Below, piece by piece: positions 22,870-33,714 of a stretch of 64,000 nucleotides of DNA. Numbering within the stretch: position 1 is the first letter of the stretch; every line of letters starts with the position of its first letter. Below the pieces are notes generated by a model. The model had not been told where the DNA came from, did not search any database, and saw only the letters and a list, made by a program, of their open reading frames with translations. The stretch spans positions 54,614,233 to 54,678,232 of the forward strand of contig NC_087067.1 of assembly GCF_963678635.1 (NCBI RefSeq), written 5' to 3'. This DNA comes from Symsagittifera roscoffensis (lineage: Eukaryota; Xenacoelomorpha; Acoela; Convolutidae). The position numbers were made by a program, and so were the translations under genes.

Positions 22870-25625
22870 ATGTGGCTGCAACAGAGAAGCAACTGGAGTC
22901 GATGGTGTACCGACTGACGCAAGAAAGAGGCAGGTGGCCGTTTCTAACACCAAGGCTAGAAAACGCCACAGAGAAGACAAAGGAGAACGCCCCACCTCTT
23001 GTGAAGCAAATCTGGAGTTTTCTTGAGGAGCAGTTGGAAGTGGCCGAGAGTAGGGAGATGACGGTGACCAGTTTCGTCACGGCTGCAAACGAGGTCACAA
23101 TCGGGGGATTCTGGAGGGAGCACGCAAAGGGCGAGCTGAGGACAAGAAAAGATCACGAGATTCTCAAGTTCTTGAGTCCTTGTTGGGAGAAAGAATTCAT
23201 GGCTGGAGTGTTTGGTGCAAAGGAAACCATTTTTGGAGCCTTTGTACAAGAAATACTGAGCATGCCCATCAGCCTGTTGTACCTAGTACCTATTCAACAT
23301 GGGTCCAGCGTATATGCTCAGTCGACGTGTGGAAACACTACGGATTGACGGATATCTGGCACTGGTGCTCCTGACCCATGGTGAGCTGCTGTCATTTCAT
23401 CGACTGACGAAATATGGGGAACCCCTGTCGATGGGGAAAACCCACTCGAGCATAGACACCTACTCATATAAATGTGATGCGGGACTAAAGACGCTGCTGG
23501 TGGAGTATCTCCTGATGCAGAATCGACATATGACTGTCGAGGAAAAGAATCCGAAAACGAAAGATGAATGGAGGCAAGTGAATAGTGGCATGCCTCTGTT
23601 GACAGACCTGTGCCTGGCGATCAGATCGGACCCAATGGGGATAATCCGGGGGCTGGAGGAGGTCGTAAACTGCACTTACGGACCAGCTGTAACATACGCG
23701 TTTCCAGATCCTCTAGTGACGGCTTACCGCAACTCCGTGACACACTTGAGCCTGATAAGTGTGTTGGATGGGACGGCGCTCAACTGGTGTCAGCAAGAGG
23801 TGCTGAGGGCGCAAATGAGTAACACGGTACTCTTTGGAAAAGTGAAAGATCCCGAGTTGATGGTATACATTTCCGAGGGCAACTGCAGTGCAGGATGGGG
23901 GGGCAAACGTGAAGGCCCCATCGAAACTTATCCCAAGTTCTGGAACTTGAATCCCCTGGCGGCGAGTGGACAAGAGATCTTGAGGATTCCCGCGTGGAAG
24001 AAGAGCTTCGAGTTGGTGAAAAGGGAGCTAGAGGCAATACTAGAGAAGGAAATCTTGCCAGCAACCATTCCCGAGTTCCCAACGGTCAGGAGAATGACCC
24101 TGGGAATGAACAGTTACCTGGTGGTCCCATCCCTGTTTGCGAGAGCAGCGGCGGAGAGGTAGCAAAGGGAATTCACCGATGGCTGGGATCCCCTATTCAT
24201 CGGCTACACCGCAGCGGTCTATTTTCACACCCGTGATATAAAAATAAACTCATGGACGACTCAAGCGAAGAAGATGAGAGGCTCAATGCCCCCAAAATTC
24301 GAGGTGCGAGAGATCTTGAGAACACTTGATCGGGCGGGTTTGGAGAATATGTTACCGGTGTGCGACGATGGCAGGATGATTGTAGAAGAAGGACACATTG
24401 CGCTAAAAGACGAAATGAAGTTTGCCACAAGAAAATACCGGGCGCCTTACGGACTGGAACAGGTGGAGATGAGACAGGAAGGGGAGGAGCTGGATGCAGC
24501 AGGCCCGTTGTATGTGGCTCTTACGGATTACAAGAAATCAGATTCAACGACACCATCACTGCTGTCGGTGGGCACCCCTGGAGACAAAATAAGCGGCCCT
24601 GTAGAAGATCGGCTCAGGAGGATACTTGAGAGAAGGAGAGTCGAGTCAGGAGAAGAAAGCATGGATGAGACTCTCAGTGAGGCAGGAGAGGAGATGGAAG
24701 TGGGGAACACGCCTGAACCAAAACCAGCAGAGGAGGACTTCACCACTCAAGAACTGTTGAAAGATCTGTGCGGAGAATGTTGGGCACGCCACCTCTGACC
24801 TCATCTCACCGCAAGAATCTAGAGTTGCCACTGACGAGCGAGACTTCCAATATGGGAATGATACTCTTGAGTGCAGAGGAAATTGAAAAGAAGACCTTTG
24901 AGGGAAACAAGACCATGTTCCTAGGGATGAGAACGCTTGGCGAGAATTCTTGAGAGAGTTTAATCGAGAGGTGGATAGCGAGATCACACTAGACAATTTC
25001 AAAGAAGAACTGTGGAGCACGGTGGTGAAGTTCGGTGAACCTGTCCTGATGGGAACAGGTCTGGATGAAAAAGCAAGAAGAGAGCTGCTGAGCAAGATGG
25101 TCGAGTTGAGAAAGGCACCACTGAAGACCAAAGAAGACGAATGTAAAGACAGCTCTACTCTGAAACAAAAATCTGTCAATAAAATAATTGAAGGTGTAAG
25201 GGATGATAAGGTTGAGGCTAGTAATATAATTAAAAGTAATATCCTTAAGGCTCGAGCAGGGGGGAGGCAAGAGTTAGAAGGGTTGGATGGAGACAAAGAG
25301 GTCAAATCAGTGATGATAACGGCAACGCCCCCAAGTAAAGACGTGAAGTCTCGCAAGAGAAAGAGAGAGGTAGAAGGATTGGGTAGTCCTTCGGCGGACG
25401 CAGTCTCAGAGAAAAACCTGAGATAGACGGCTCCAATGGGTCTGGCACGATGGAAGACAGCAGCCTACAAGAGTAACTACGAACCAAGGAAATTGCTCGA
25501 GGTAGAAAGAGGGATGGAGGTTTCCGCCAACTCGACAACGAAAGAAGACTTCAGGCCCCAGAGGACAAAGATGAAACGCGGTTCGACGAGCGGGCAGACA
25601 TGGGAAGTAGACGTTGGCAAATAAT
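22870..25625 (+). pseudogene. Element A 3' ORF, further parts of unknown function
   Basis: Several adjoining coding stretches with normal protein composition. One (23300-24240) includes GYLALVLLTHGELLSFHRL and VTYAFPDPLVTAYRNSV; others (24274-25430) are Glu/Lys-rich. No family is recognised. Not present in element B, so either gained in A or absent from the B lineage. Confidence 0.45.
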
Positions 25626-25717
25626 GTGTCTCAAATGAACACCAGGCCACTGGGAAGCAAGTAACTTGTGACCCTCTTGAGAAGAATAAAACGAGGAACA
25701 CCTCCCGGCCGTGGTGG

Positions 25718-26515
25718 GTGGCCCTGGAGGAACTGGAAGACTGCCTAACATTGAAGGAACTGGAAGACTGCCTAAATAAACTCGACAGTGGAGTGTCACG
25801 CAAGCGACGCAACTGGGCTACCCAGCAGAAGGCTGAGATCATCAAATTAGAATTGGGTAGCCAACTGAAGAGAACTTGGCAGAACTTGTTAAGGGATCAT
25901 TTTGAAGAAGCGATGAGGACATCCTCATCGGCGTCGCCGTTGATGGCGAATCCCTTCGTTAGAACAGCGGGACAATTGATGTTCGCGTGGAGCCTGGTGG
26001 GAATAGAATTAGAAATGCTGACCTCGCATGACAAGTTGAAGTTGGGTGGAAAAAGTCTACAAAAATATCAGACATTGAAGCAACACATTGCTAGGGGTAA
26101 CTCAGGCTTGAGCCTGGCAAGAAGGAAAGACGCTACTTGTTTCTTGAGGTGGATAATGTCGGTGATGACTGACAGCACCATCCTAGCATTTCGACAAAGA
26201 GCAATCGGGAAAAAAGCAGTGGAAAGGAGAATCTCAGCAGTCATCTTGAATGTATACCAGAGTACTGGGATAGAAAAGGAGGATGGTTTCAGGCAGTCTC
26301 TAGAGAGCCACAGGAAGTTAGACGAGATACGGAGATTCTACAACAAGAAGTTCGAGGAGGGACACGACGTGCACCGCAACTTGACCTCGTCAGGAGAGTA
26401 CTTGAAACCCAATAAGAAGGGAGAATACCAGTATGTGTCTGGAGTGATGGGGAGTCTTTCCTGGACTCGGAAGCCGGAGGCGCTCAGAGAAACTTCGAGG
26501 TGGCGGAGCTACTAA
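25718..26515 (+). pseudogene. Element A 3' ORF, C-terminal helical domain
   Basis: Predicted mostly helical. It shares scattered but ordered similarity with the end of the element B 3' ORF: KSLQKYQTLKQ with EQLRKLDCLKD, and GFRQSLESHRKLDEIRRF with AFKRALVTHRNAVTTAVK. Conservation across two diverged elements argues that the 3' ORF was a real part of this group. Function unknown. Confidence 0.55.
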
Positions 26516-26708
26516 AATTTTGGACAGAGAAGATAGTGGAAATAGACACAGTAGAGAGAGAGAGAGACCGAGCTTGGGTTTGATTCTCGAGAAAACACCA
26601 GCGGTGATAAGCGTGGCGCGCTCAAGTAAAAGAGTCGAGCTGAAGATGGGTAACGGGAATGACATATTGGTCACGAATCTGGGAGTGGTGTGGAATTTCA
26701 TGAGGCGG
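26516..26708 (+). other. Short non-coding stretch before the element B LTR
   Basis: Contains a (GA)n run near 26551-26570 and no recognised gene. It is probably the 3' untranslated end of element A. Confidence 0.5.
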
Positions 26709-26867
26709 TGGCGTTTTTTGTCGACCCGATGTTGGGGGGGACCGCCGAAAAGTACTGGCTGGGTAGAGACGGTGAAAAGCATATAAAGCTCTGTTTAGAC
26801 GTTAACCAATCGTCTTAGGACTTGGTTTTATTTTCCGTCGATATGTATTATCCGGGCGAATGTTACA
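26709..26867 (+). repeat. Element B 5' LTR (159 bp)
   Basis: Begins TGGCGTTTTTTGTCGACCC and ends GTTACA, matching 42836-42993 at about 90%. It carries TATAAA at 26782-26787, placed as an LTR promoter. It is followed by a primer-site-like sequence. It also abuts the 3' end of element A and may have served both. The short length and weak purine tract before it leave the left border open. Confidence 0.7.
26782..26787 (+). promoter_or_regulatory. TATA box in element B 5' LTR
   Basis: TATAAA within the shared context AAAAGCATATAAAGCTCTG, unchanged between the two LTRs while surrounding bases vary. Confidence 0.55.
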
Positions 26868-26879
26868 TACATGTTTTTA

Positions 26880-26894
26880 TGGCGCTCCTGGGTG
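26880..26894 (+). other. Primer-binding-site-like sequence, element B
   Basis: Same 15 nt as at 515-529, 12 nt after the LTR end. The preserved position in two diverged elements supports a functional site. Confidence 0.65.
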
Positions 26895-29838
26895 TTATTC
26901 TTTTTTAACATCATGACCGGCAGAACCGTTAACGAGCACTCCGCGCCGAGCAGATGCTCATATTAACGCCCTTAATAGGCCTAACCCGCCGGCCGGGGCG
27001 GAAGGGTAGTTCGGAACGCGGAAGCCTTCCAGATTACCGTGAATAGCTTTTTAACTTAGTTAAGACCGAAAATTCACGAACCAGGAAGGGTGGGGGGATT
27101 CGCGGTCCCGTCGTTCCCTGAGGGGTTCGTGACCAAAAACACTTAAAGATATATATAAAACCAAACAAAAAGTAGTATAGTACCCAAGAAAAACAAAAAA
27201 CATAAAAAATAACCGAAAAAACCAAAAACAGTAAAAAAAAAAAGTAAAAAATTAGTAGAAATCATCCCCCCAGACAAGATGTGATCCGACCCCCCCGTTT
27301 GTTGTTGATAGATATATTGTTGTTACAGGCATTTATATCAGTCAGGATTGTTACGATCAGTTTTGTAGCCCGTTTGTGAGGCTTGTACTGTAGGGTTATT
27401 TGAGCATTTAAGCACGTTAATGATAAATTGCGCTCAATCCGGAAGGGTCAGCTGATTTGCGCTCAATTCGGAAGGGTCTTGGAAGAAGACTGATCCGGCA
27501 AGCAGTACAAGGAGCAACAAGAAGGGGCTCAACGACAACAACAATCGACTGTTGGGTATCGTTAGCAAGTTTTGTATCCCTTTTGGTACAAAAATTAAGA
27601 TAGTAATCTGTGGGGGGCTCGACAGTGCTGCACTGTAGTGACCCTTCACCGAACTGCGAGTATCCGAGTTAAGCACCTTAAATCGGATATTGAACAAACC
27701 CGGAGGGGTATAGTATTACTAATATTATTAATTATATAGCCTATATTAATAGTATTATATCGTTTTTCAGTGAAAAACAACGAAAACCGACCGGTTTTTA
27801 GGGTCAAAATAGCGATATTTTGATCCCCCCACAGGTCGCGATTTTTGAAATATCGATATTTTTTGAAACGGAAAAAAGCGCTAAAGTAGTGTGCTACATC
27901 GTAACTGCACTACCATAATAGATAGAACCGATTAAGTTTAGTTCGAAAGTGGTTGGAACTATTTTGGTACCGAAAACCGAAATTTCGTGATTTTTGAGAA
28001 AACGAAACACTATAAATTCAGAAATTTTTTTGAAATTTTTGAGTTAGAACAGTAAAAATAGTTGTTCGGACAACGTCCACTAGTGAATCTACAAGTTTTA
28101 AAACCCGCTACCCGAAAGCCTTCCCGGTTGCAGAAAATTCGAACTTAACGTGTTTGATTTGGTGGATTCATCAATCCGGAGGGGTACAGGTAGCATAGTT
28201 TTTCGCAAATTTTTTCGACTAAAACGTTTTAGATCGTGTCTTTTGCATTGAACTAGAAGAGTATAGGCCTTCTGAGCTCGGATCAATAAATTTTAGGTCG
28301 AAAGGACCAGATTTGCGGAAAAAGTTAGGCGGAACCTATAAGAGAGAATTTTCTTGAGTTTAGAAAAGAGACGTTTTGGTTAATAACTTTGGAACTATTA
28401 GGCATATCAAGTTGATCTTGGTACCAATAGATCAGAAATTAGCTGAGCTTACTGAAAGGGACAAAAATTTTTCGGAAAAGTAAGCGTGAAATTTTTTTTG
28501 AGATTGTTTTTTAGCAGAACTCCTCAATTTGGAAGGGTACACCCTTCACGTTTTATAAATTTCTTTTAGAAAAGACCTTATACCCCTACCAAAAGGTAAT
28601 AGCGCTTGAATAAAGTAACTTTAGGCTGTTCCAGACGAAAAGGGAAGGCTAGGGGCACAGTAAAACCTTAATCGAGCCGAGGTTAGGCGAGCGATAAGAC
28701 CCTTCACCGTTAGTGTGAATTGTCAAATAAGAGGCTTAACTTCAATCCGGAAGGGTCTAGGAAAGTAGTACATACCCTTCCTAGTTATTTAAGAAGCAAA
28801 ATTGCATCGGAGAACGTATCCGGAGGGGTATTGGTTGAAAGAAGGAAATCTCCGAAAAGCTACTTTTACCAATCCGGAGGGGTCAAAATTTTTTCAAGTT
28901 AGTAGGGGTCCGAATCCGGAGGGGTCTTATAGTTGCTAATTCGGAGGGGTCCAAATCCGGAGGGGTCTTCTATTAACTAACTCAGAGGGGTCCCAATCCG
29001 GAGGGGTCTAGATTTTGTTGATCCGGAAGGATCCTATTTGTGCCAATCCGGAGGGGTATTATTTTATTAAAGGACTTAGGTAGGCGAAAGAAAGACTAAA
29101 GTGAGATGTATTAGGTTATTAGCACACAGGCTAGGTATCAGTGACTGCACTGGTAACTTGCCTTTCAATAAGAATCAGACCAAAACAAAACAGGTCCGAA
29201 CTCGGATATTCGCGACACTAAGTCTATATTAAAAAGAGCGTGACTCATTGGTGTGGATTGCAACATAATACGTTTTTGTGAAAAGTGACTGCCCTGAGGG
29301 TTTTAGTAGGTCTAGCTCGGGCAGTCCGAAGGCAGATAGGTAACACAGTACTCGGTGGGTGCAATAGACGCCCACTTGAGAGAATTACTGCCTTCAAAGT
29401 TTTGTCTGTTTGGTGCAGCACCGAGCAGGGAAAGCTTTTTCTTTAAAAGACAAGTTCGACTTTTGTACTACGACAGACTAAAAGTACACTACACATACGT
29501 TTTTTCAAATAGGCATTAACATTCTGTCATTATATAATTTTTTTGTTTTTGATTTTAAATCAACGTAAACTGTGCTTGATTGGGTAGTGAGTACACTATC
29601 TTTTAAATTGACTGATAACATCATATTGTGCTAGTTTTCAAGTCTTACGACCGATAACCGGTCAGTGTGAATAAATTTTATACAAACTGTACTCTGATAA
29701 CATACAGGGATTCGTGGTCACTATTTAATAGAATCTTGTGAAACTTATTGTGTTGTGTCATTATTATTGTTAATAAAATTATAAGGTCACTAGCAATCGA
29801 GTTAAAGTGTATAGGCATTAAGAAGTGACAAATAGAGA
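26895..29838 (+). other. Element B leader with dispersed 14-nt motif
   Basis: Long AT-rich leader with no supported gene. It holds about 16 copies of AATCCGGAGGGGTC or close variants on the + strand, sparse from 27436 and dense from 28740 to 29060. Examples are 27436-27449, 27465-27478, 28173 and a cluster at 28870-29055. A pyrimidine/AT-rich stretch precedes the gag start at 29839. Confidence 0.7.
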
Positions 29839-32800
29839 ATGAGTCTAGACAAGTCAAGGATACCAAAACGAGGTAATAGCTCTAGGAAATTCATACCTGA
29901 AAAGCAAAGAAAAACGATGACCAATCCTTTTGTGGATTGGATCAAGCGATCCCGGTCCGACAAAGGGGAGACGGTTTCAGGCAGAATGGTTGAAACGAGA
30001 AGTCAGAAGACCTCAAAAGAGCGTAAAGAACTGTTAGAAGTGGAGGTCAATACAGACCATGTCATTAACGACAACCAGGAAGTACATGGACTGGAAAGGA
30101 GAGGCAGAAGGCTGGCAAGTGAATCTACTCCGGTAGAACAAGGCCATGATTTTGCCACTTCCGCCGGGACATTGGATCGAGAGGAGATGTCGGAACTGTC
30201 CGACATCTCAACTGAAGTAGCGGCGACGAGAAGATCTCAGACAGACAACACTATGATGGCAGGCGGAACTGGGAAACAAACAACGTCATCATCGTTCTCA
30301 GAAAGAATGAAGAACACCTTCGGAAACATCTTTCCATTCACCATGGGAGGAGGCGCAGGGAACGAAGTTGAAACCCAGGAGGAAGAGGATGAAGAAGAGC
30401 AAGGGGACTTTGGATCTCAAGTCAGCCTCAATAGTTCGATCCAGGAGGATGAGGCATACGTCAGAAGAGAGACTGGAACCATGGACAAATTTGGTGTAGT
30501 GACAACGATAAGCAAAGAGGCAAACACACCGGGCCAGTCAAAAGACTTCGCGATTATGACGAGTTCAGAGCCACAAACTGGAGAGAGTAGAACCAGAGGG
30601 CGAGGTAACGCGTTAGCGGATCCTGAAATAGATAAGGAAAAGACGTCGAGACAGAGAGTCAAGGCCCGGATCTCGACCAGCACGAAGCTACCTGGGACCG
30701 ACAGGGTTAAACCGCCACTAGTAACGTCACTCGTGAATAACGGAGCAGCACTAGAAGAAGCCTTAAACAACATAGTGGACAGTTTAGGAGAACAAAATGA
30801 ACAGATGTCAATAAGGATGAGTGAACTAGAAAGAGCAGTTCACATTGAAAGAGAAAGTCTGCGAGAAGAAATAAACCGCAATAGTCAAGAAGTTGGCAGG
30901 AGCGAAAAACGCTTGAAACAAAGAACGGACGAGCACATGGCGAAGAACTTGTCGCGAATGACAAGAGAGGCGGAACAGCGAGAGTTACGCTTAAGAGACG
31001 ACATGGAGAAGTTAAGAATTCAGCAAGCGCAGTCTCTTGGGACTCTTGACACAAAGATAGACGCGATGATGGAGAGGCGAACTCAGGCTATCATGGATAG
31101 GTTGGACGGGCTACTAAGCAGCAAGAGTGGACCAAAAGAAGGAGAACCGAACTCGGGAGGTCCCAGCAGGGAACCGAGGGTGAACTTCAATGAACATCAA
31201 AAGAGGAAGACGTATGGATCCACTAGAGGCAGGGGCAGCTCATCAGGCTATGCCACAAGGGGTAATGGAACATGGGGCCCGAACAGTAGAACAAGTTCAA
31301 CGGGGAGCAGACAAACCTCTAACGAACGACCAACGCAAGGCACACTTGCGACTGGGAGAAGTGATTCCGGCAACAGGGGGCATGCAAGCCCGAGGAGGAG
31401 TCATGTGGGCCAAGCGGGAAACACTCACGGCGATTCGGATTGCAGGAATGCACAGCATACAGAGCCTCAGACGAGGTGTGAGGACAATCAGACGGGACAG
31501 TCAAGGGATGCTACGGCAATGGCCACGGCATTTGAACCCCTAAATAGGTCATTGGAGACATTCCTTACAAGGTTATCCAGAACCAATGAACGCAGTGAGA
31601 AGTCCAGAAGAGTCTTCAAGAAACCAAGATGCTACAAAGACGAATCTGATGGCTGTAATGATACCTGGATAGAGGTAATGAAGTTACATTTCGAGGAAGA
31701 GGACTTGTCGGAGAGACAGGAATGCAGTGCGCTCACCAGCAACTTGGAAGGGACAGCCCTGAACTGTGTCATGGCCAAGAAGCAAAATCAACGTGACACT
31801 GCTGAGAAAATCTTCGAAATCTTGTTAAACCGTTTCGGATCAGGGGTGCAGGGGAACCAGGCAATGATGCGCTTCGAGAAACTGAGGCAACGAGAGGATG
31901 AAACGATAGACAAGTTTCTAGACGACTTGGAAATGCTGAAAAGACGCAGCCAACCGGATGAGTCAAACCGAAGGATAACCTGGCGATGGTGTGAAGAATG
32001 ATGAACTTCGGTAATGCTGGCAACGCAATACACACCACTATCAACCAATGCGCCAACACCAGAGGAGTTGAGGCTCAAGTCAAAAGAAAATCTTTTGTTG
32101 AAACCTCCTTCGAGATCTGGATACTACAAGAACAATTATGGCAATTTTAACAACGGACCAGCAAACCAAGGGAACAATTGGTACAAACCGAGGGATGATA
32201 TGGACAAGAGACGCTCTTGTGCCAATTGCAGTTCAACGGACCATCATGTGTCAGCATGCCCAGCTTACAAGCAAGGCATGAAAGCTATAGGCTTTAGCCT
32301 CGAGGACGAGGATGCGTCAGAATTGGACCATGAGAATTTCATGAGAGGATTAATTGCAAAATTCGGCCCGAGGTGTTTCTTTTGCAACTTGGAAGGTCAT
32401 TTTAAATCAGATTGTCCGCAATTCTGGGATGCAGTGGCAGACATAAAGCATCCAAGACATGAAGAAGCTTTGTCAGGAGTGAAAGCCAGCAAGGCTCGAC
32501 TTTTGAGTGAAGCAGAAGCACGCAGAAAAGAAAAACCTCAAGAGCTGGCGGCAAAGAAAATGCAAGCGGTAACAGAGGAGACACGTGATCCGGAACCAGC
32601 AACTGCGGCTGATGACTTCAAGATCGATTATAGGGCAGCCGCGAGGGATGCTCTAAATAGAGTACAGCAGGAATTGGTGACGAAAGAGATCGAACAAAAA
32701 GTGAAACTTGAACTGGAAAATGAGAAACTTCAGGAGCAACTGAATACCTTCGAAGCAACGGAGTTCGAAGAAACGAAAGCACCAAGCAGTTTGAACATGA

Positions 32801-33040
32801 AACTTAAAGTGATCTCGGGTCAGAGGTTCGGCATGGTGCCGCAAGGAAACAAGATACAGTCGATAATCTCAGTGGCTGGACACCAGGTAATAAAAAATCT
32901 GAGTGAACCATCCGAGTTCACTTTGATGAATTTGGACAAATATGCAGATTATCTGAGGCAGGTGGAGCCACGCACCGAGTCGAGAGCTGTGCGAGCACTA
33001 CTAACGACGGGTGGCCCTCGCATGAAGAAACTTCATTGAC
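29839..33040 (+). CDS. gag: Element B gag region
   Basis: Begins MSLDKSRIPKRGNSSRKF, basic, then Glu/Ser-rich. A coiled coil lies around 30770-31120 (SELERAVHIERESLREEINR and following), then a Gly/Ser/Arg-rich linker with repeated GRGSSSGYATRGNG-like composition. The helical capsid-like domain (DTWIEVMKLHFEEEDLSERQ) is followed by two CCHC knuckles, CANCSSTDHHVSAC near 32220 and CFFCNLEGHFKSDC near 32374. This is the particle-forming, RNA-binding protein of the element. Same layout as in element A. Fossil with some interruption. Confidence 0.8.
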
Positions 33041-33072
33041 GCTACCTAGAGGTCTATGGGCCGTATCAAATA

Positions 33073-33714
33073 ATGCTGAACGTGGATGGAATCAGTATCT
33101 ACACCAGAACTTATGTAACAACAGATGATGACCAAATGGGGCAAATCTATTTGGGTGAAGAGGAACTCAAAGTCCGCAGGATAGGCCATGACGCCATGAT
33201 GGAACAAGACGCAGTACACATTGGGTATGAAGCAGATGTGACCGCACATCTGCTCGACACCAACGGAATAAAACTCGGAGTCACAGGGCTTCTGGACACA
33301 GGAGCGGTAGTGAGTGTGATGCCGATAAAAACTTGGGAAAGAATGGGCTTCACGCGGGAAGATCTAATTCCAACGAATCTCCGACTGGCCGCCGCCAATC
33401 GAGGAGCTATCTACGTGGCCGGAAGAACGCCAATAACGGTCCTCCACATGGGAGGACGGGATCTTTGGATGAGCTTCCTGGTGGTAGAGAATCTGGACGA
33501 CGCCGACCAATTCATCTTGGGCCGGGATTTTGTCAGGAATTTTGACGTGATGATTGACTTGAACAACGGTCTGATACGGATTAGAAACCCGGACCGAAAG
33601 TATGTTAAGAGACCAATTAATAGGATAATAACAGACGAAAACAAGGTACCAATTTTTTTGGATAGAAAAGTAAAATTACAACCAGGACAAGCTGTGGTAG
33701 CAATTTTAGAATGA
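33073..33714 (+). CDS. Element B aspartic protease
   Basis: Retropepsin-like: active-site motif GLLDTGAVVSVMP near 33286-33325, later ILGRDFVRNFDVMIDL, which matches the conserved second strand motif of Ty3/Gypsy proteases. It cleaves the gag-pol polyprotein. Confidence 0.8.
   Translation: MLNVDGISIYTRTYVTTDDDQMGQIYLGEEELKVRRIGHDAMMEQDAVHIGYEADVTAHLLDTNGIKLGVTGLLDTGAVVSVMPIKTWERMGFTREDLIPTNLRLAAANRGAIYVAGRTPITVLHMGGRDLWMSFLVVENLDDADQFILGRDFVRNFDVMIDLNNGLIRIRNPDRKYVKRPINRIITDENKVPIFLDRKVKLQPGQAVVAILE

Larger units (their letters stand above)
1..26708 (+). mobile_element. Element A: broken Ty3/Gypsy LTR retrotransposon
   Basis: Parts in order: LTR end (to 503), primer-site-like sequence, repeat-rich leader, gag with two CCHC knuckles, aspartic protease, reverse transcriptase with YVDD, RNase H, integrase, acidic linker, macro-like domain, and a long 3' coding region. 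RT, RNase H, integrase order places it in Ty3/Gypsy. It is broken, with well over ten interruptions. Two internal tandem duplications enlarge it. The copies of the 5.18-kb duplication share the same interruptions, so the damage came before the duplication, which is very young (about 0.2% divergence). The 3' LTR is uncertain. Either the short LTR at 26709 is shared with element B, or B sits inside A and the A-type LTR at 43.4-44.07 kb is its true right end. Confidence 0.85.

Noticed and set aside
24646-25356. 236-residue minus-strand reading frame
   Set aside because: Ser/Leu-rich shadow of the plus-strand Glu/Lys-rich coding sequence; no motifs.
29678-29866. Minus-strand ORF at the start of element B gag
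   Set aside because: Random AT-rich frame across the leader/gag border.
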